A DNA stretch of 64,000 nt from an uncultured Thalassolituus sp. (lineage in GTDB: Bacteria; Pseudomonadota; Gammaproteobacteria; Pseudomonadales; Oceanobacteraceae). The stretch spans positions 1 through 64,000 of the forward strand of contig CAJXUK010000007.1 in the NCBI GenBank assembly GCA_913061435.1, in the 5' to 3' direction. The position numbers and the translations under genes are program-made. Shown piece by piece: positions 62,168 to 64,000 of the stretch (its first letter is position 1; every line of letters begins with the position of its first letter). The notes under the pieces are model-generated. The model did no database searches, had not been told where the DNA came from, and worked only from the letters and a program-made list of their open reading frames with translations.

Positions 62168-63061
62168 GTGACCAGTGCTCAGCTTCTTAGTCAATGGGTT
62201 TTGCCTGTTGCACTTGCCTTGATGATGTTTGCTATGGGGCTAGCACTTACGCTCAATGATTTTCGCCGAATTAAGATTTTTCCTAGACCTGTTATTTTAG
62301 GTATTTTACTGCAGTTTTTACTTTTACCAACTTTGGCTTGGGGGATGATCTTGCTATTAGGATTGTGGATAGATATTCCGCAGTTATTAGCGTTTGGTAT
62401 TTTGATTCTAGCCGCTTGCCCCGGCGGAGCGACATCGAATGTTATTTCTCATTTGGCCGGTGGTGACGGTGCGCTGTCTATTTCGATGACAGCCATTGTC
62501 AGTGTGTTGATGCCCTTTATTATACCAATAAGCTTGGCGTATCAGCTTTCTTGGATAGCAGAGGATCCGCTAGGTATTCACTTACCTATTATGAAAACCA
62601 TTACGCAGCTTGTGCTGGTGACTGCGCTGCCTGTGATCTTGGCTATGTGCTTGAGATATTACTGGCCAAGTTGGGTATTAAAAATTGAACCCAGTTTTAA
62701 AAAAATAAGCGGTTTATTATTCTTGTTATTGGTTCTTTCTTTACTTGCTGTGCAGTGGCCACAATTAAAGTTGTTGGGAAGCACAGTATTGGTTTTGTGC
62801 ATCGTAATGAGTTTGTCTTTATGCGTTGTCGCCATGTTGGCTGCTTATGGCATGGCCAAAAAACAAGGTTTTGATGTACGAACAGGAAAAACTTTGGCAA
62901 TAGAAGTGGGTATTCAAAATGCAGGAACAGGCATCTTTATCGCCGCAGTTTTATTGCATAATCCTCAGCTGGCTCTGATCCCCTTAACCTATGGTTTGGT
63001 GATGAATATTCCTGCGCTGGCTTTGATTGCTATTAATGCGCGTAAGTTTTCGTTGGGTTAG
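62168..63061 (+). CDS. Bile acid:sodium symporter (BASS) family transporter
   Basis: A ten-helix transporter of the BASS/SBF family. Family motifs visible are 'MFAMGLALTLNDFRR' early, 'ILAACPGGATSNVISHLAGG' with the sodium-site GG, and 'AIEVGIQNAGTGIFIAAVLL' in the second repeat. Bacterial members carry organic acids with sodium; the substrate is unknown here. It starts with GTG after an AAGGAA ribosome site. It is divergent from the desaturase and immediately precedes rnpB. Confidence 0.9.
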   Translation: MTSAQLLSQWVLPVALALMMFAMGLALTLNDFRRIKIFPRPVILGILLQFLLLPTLAWGMILLLGLWIDIPQLLAFGILILAACPGGATSNVISHLAGGDGALSISMTAIVSVLMPFIIPISLAYQLSWIAEDPLGIHLPIMKTITQLVLVTALPVILAMCLRYYWPSWVLKIEPSFKKISGLLFLLLVLSLLAVQWPQLKLLGSTVLVLCIVMSLSLCVVAMLAAYGMAKKQGFDVRTGKTLAIEVGIQNAGTGIFIAAVLLHNPQLALIPLTYGLVMNIPALALIAINARKFSLG

Positions 63062-63114
63062 CTGGGTGATGATATGTTTGGTTATTTAAAAGTGCTTCTG
63101 TTATTATCCGCGCC

Positions 63115-63473
63115 GGAGACGCCTAGGCAATCGTCGCTTTTAGCATTTATGTTGAAAGGGGAGGAAAGTCCGGGCTCCACAGGGCAGGGTGCCAGATAAC
63201 GTCTGGGCGGTGTAAACCGACGACAAGTGCAGCAGAGAGAAGACCGCCGATGGCTCGTTCGCGAGCACAGGTAAGGCTGAAAGGGTGCGGTAAGAGCGCA
63301 CCGGACCACTGGTAACAGTTGGTTGCAGGGTAAACTCCACCCGGAGCAAGATCAAATAGGCTCTCTTATGGCGTGGCCCACGTTGAGAGCGGGTAGATCG
63401 CTTGAGCCTGCGAGCAATTTCAGGCCTAGATGAATGATTGTCCAAGACAAAACCCGGCTTATCGGGCGTCTCC
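63115..63473 (+). ncRNA. rnpB: RNase P RNA (class A)
   Basis: The catalytic RNA of RNase P, which matures tRNA 5' ends. The P1 stem is perfect: GGAGACGCC at the 5' end and GGCGTCTCC at the 3' end. The conserved core is present: 'GAGGAAAGTCCGGGCTCC' near the start, then 'ACAGTTGGTTGCAGGGTAA' and 'ACAAAACCCGGCTTATCG' near the end. About 359 bases is normal. The chance frames inside it are not genes. Confidence 0.96.
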
Positions 63474-63483
63474 ACCAGATTTT

Positions 63484-63515
63484 AAAATCCCTTCATGGTT
63501 GCATGAAGGGATTTT
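63484..63515 (+). terminator. Terminator of rnpB
   Basis: AAAATCCCTTCATG and CATGAAGGGATTTT form a perfect 14-base stem with a GTTG loop, followed by a long T run. Confidence 0.93.
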
Positions 63516-63563
63516 TTTTCTTTTTTCTTTTTTTCTTTTTTTAAGTTAAATAAATTAAAAGTT

Positions 63564-63830
63564 TTATTGACCAAGGGCCACTAAGTTGCGGCCACTTTCT
63601 TTAGCTTTATTGGATGCAGAATCTAATGCGACGGCGATGGAAGCGGTCACTTTAATGACAGTGTCTTTGAATATTATGTCGTTATTTTCTATGGCACTGC
63701 GGATGCGCTGAGCGAAAGACAAGGGTGGATACCTCTATCAATACTTTATCACCGCAGGCATGGCCATAATTATCGTTAATTGCTTTAAAATGATCCTTAT
63801 TAAAAGTTTGTACGGCGGTAAATAAAAAAG
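63564..63830 (-). pseudogene. Decayed GGDEF (diguanylate cyclase) fragment
   Basis: On the minus strand one frame reads 'FNKDHFKAINDNYGHACGDK' and 'VLIEVST', the substrate-binding opening of a GGDEF domain. The frame then shifts, and another frame ends with 'VTASIAVALDSASNKAKESG' and 'RNLVALGQ', the close of the same domain. The middle part that should hold the GGDEF signature is missing, and a frame change joins the halves. It is therefore an inactive remnant of a cyclic-di-GMP synthase. No start codon or N-terminal sensor is left. Confidence 0.82.
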
Positions 63831-63913
63831 TTAATTATACTGACAAGTGTAATAATGCGACTCTTCTGCCATTTAGCCGCAGTATGCGATTCAGTTTTAT
63901 CTGAGATCGTTCT

Positions 63914-64000
63914 TTATTTGTCACGACAGGCTTCATCGGGCCACTCAAATTCAATAGTCGTATGCGTGAGTTTAAAATCTATTAACTGCTGTTTAATTTG
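63914..64000 (-). CDS. C-terminal end of a cation diffusion facilitator (CzcD/ZitB-like), cut by window edge
   Basis: The last 28 residues of a protein running off the window read 'IDFKLTHTTIEFEWPDEACR' and end at TAA 63914. The 'HTTIEFE' strand is the typical end of the cytoplasmic domain of cation diffusion facilitators (metal/proton antiporters for zinc, cadmium or cobalt). Too little is present for certainty. Confidence 0.6.
   Translation of the reverse strand, partial: QIKQQLIDFKLTHTTIEFEWPDEACRDK

Noticed and set aside
63082-63475. Minus-strand open frames over rnpB
   Set aside because: The sequence is fully explained by RNase P RNA with its conserved core and P1 stem.

Overview
This window is chromosomal DNA from a low-to-mid GC marine gammaproteobacterium. 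The gene set points to the hydrocarbon- and lipid-using Oceanospirillales (Oleispira / Bermanella / Thalassolituus / Marinobacter-like), an inference from content and not a database match. It carries a 661-residue two-domain fatty acyl reductase of the wax-ester type, an AlkK-like acyl-CoA synthetase, a large FadE-type acyl-CoA dehydrogenase, a fatty acid desaturase, four membrane pump systems or transporters with outer-membrane barrels, and housekeeping genes (dapE, trmJ, hpt, nth, leuA, rnpB) in ordinary gammaproteobacterial form.

Layout. 1-3.7 kb is a scarred accessory stretch: an HUH transposase, a broken IS1182-type transposase, an unknown protein, a palindromic repeat, a 57-residue zinc-ribbon-like protein, and an intact tRNA-Arg(CCT) followed by two 5'-half copies at an exact 103-bp period. 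3.8-6.1 kb is a three-gene arsenosugar-type cluster. 6.1-10.1 kb is housekeeping (rlmA, dapE, trmJ, hpt). 10.4-18.0 kb holds the fatty acyl reductase and a TetR-controlled MMPL exporter operon. 18.1-22.4 kb and 27.4-31.8 kb hold two RND efflux pairs, with a SulP transporter, a histidine kinase and small proteins between them. 32-38 kb holds a membrane protein, a porin, an AlkC-like protein, a glyoxylate/hydroxypyruvate gene pair, a DUF1289 protein and gloA.

38,118-50,618 is a 12.5-kb genomic island inserted at the 3' end of nth. A 13-bp direct repeat (TTATTCTTTACGT) lies at each edge, and the right copy overlaps the nth stop codon. The island encodes three tandem tyrosine-recombinase-like proteins, two small coiled-coil proteins and a RecD-like helicase in one tight operon. 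This architecture resembles the Gamma-Mobile-Trio (GMT) / Vibrio VPaI-6 type element as I remember it. At the other end are a serine recombinase with its probable res site, a lone periplasmic binding protein, and a cargo gene that looks eukaryotic: an AFG1/LACE1-type mitochondrial AAA+ ATPase with a presequence-like N-terminus and different codon use. That gene is either a eukaryote-to-bacterium transfer on a mobile island or an assembly artefact, and is the most striking item here.

50.6-64 kb returns to core genome: nth, a Tag-type glycosylase, FadE-type dehydrogenase, AlkK-like ligase, carboxylesterase, leuA, desaturase, a BASS transporter and RNase P RNA. It ends with a decayed GGDEF fragment and the C-terminal end of a cation-efflux gene that runs off the window. 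The lipid genes are scattered but fit one lifestyle: activating and oxidising fatty acids, reducing them to alcohols, adjusting membrane unsaturation and exporting hydrophobic material. I saw no CRISPR array, no rRNA and no complete prophage.
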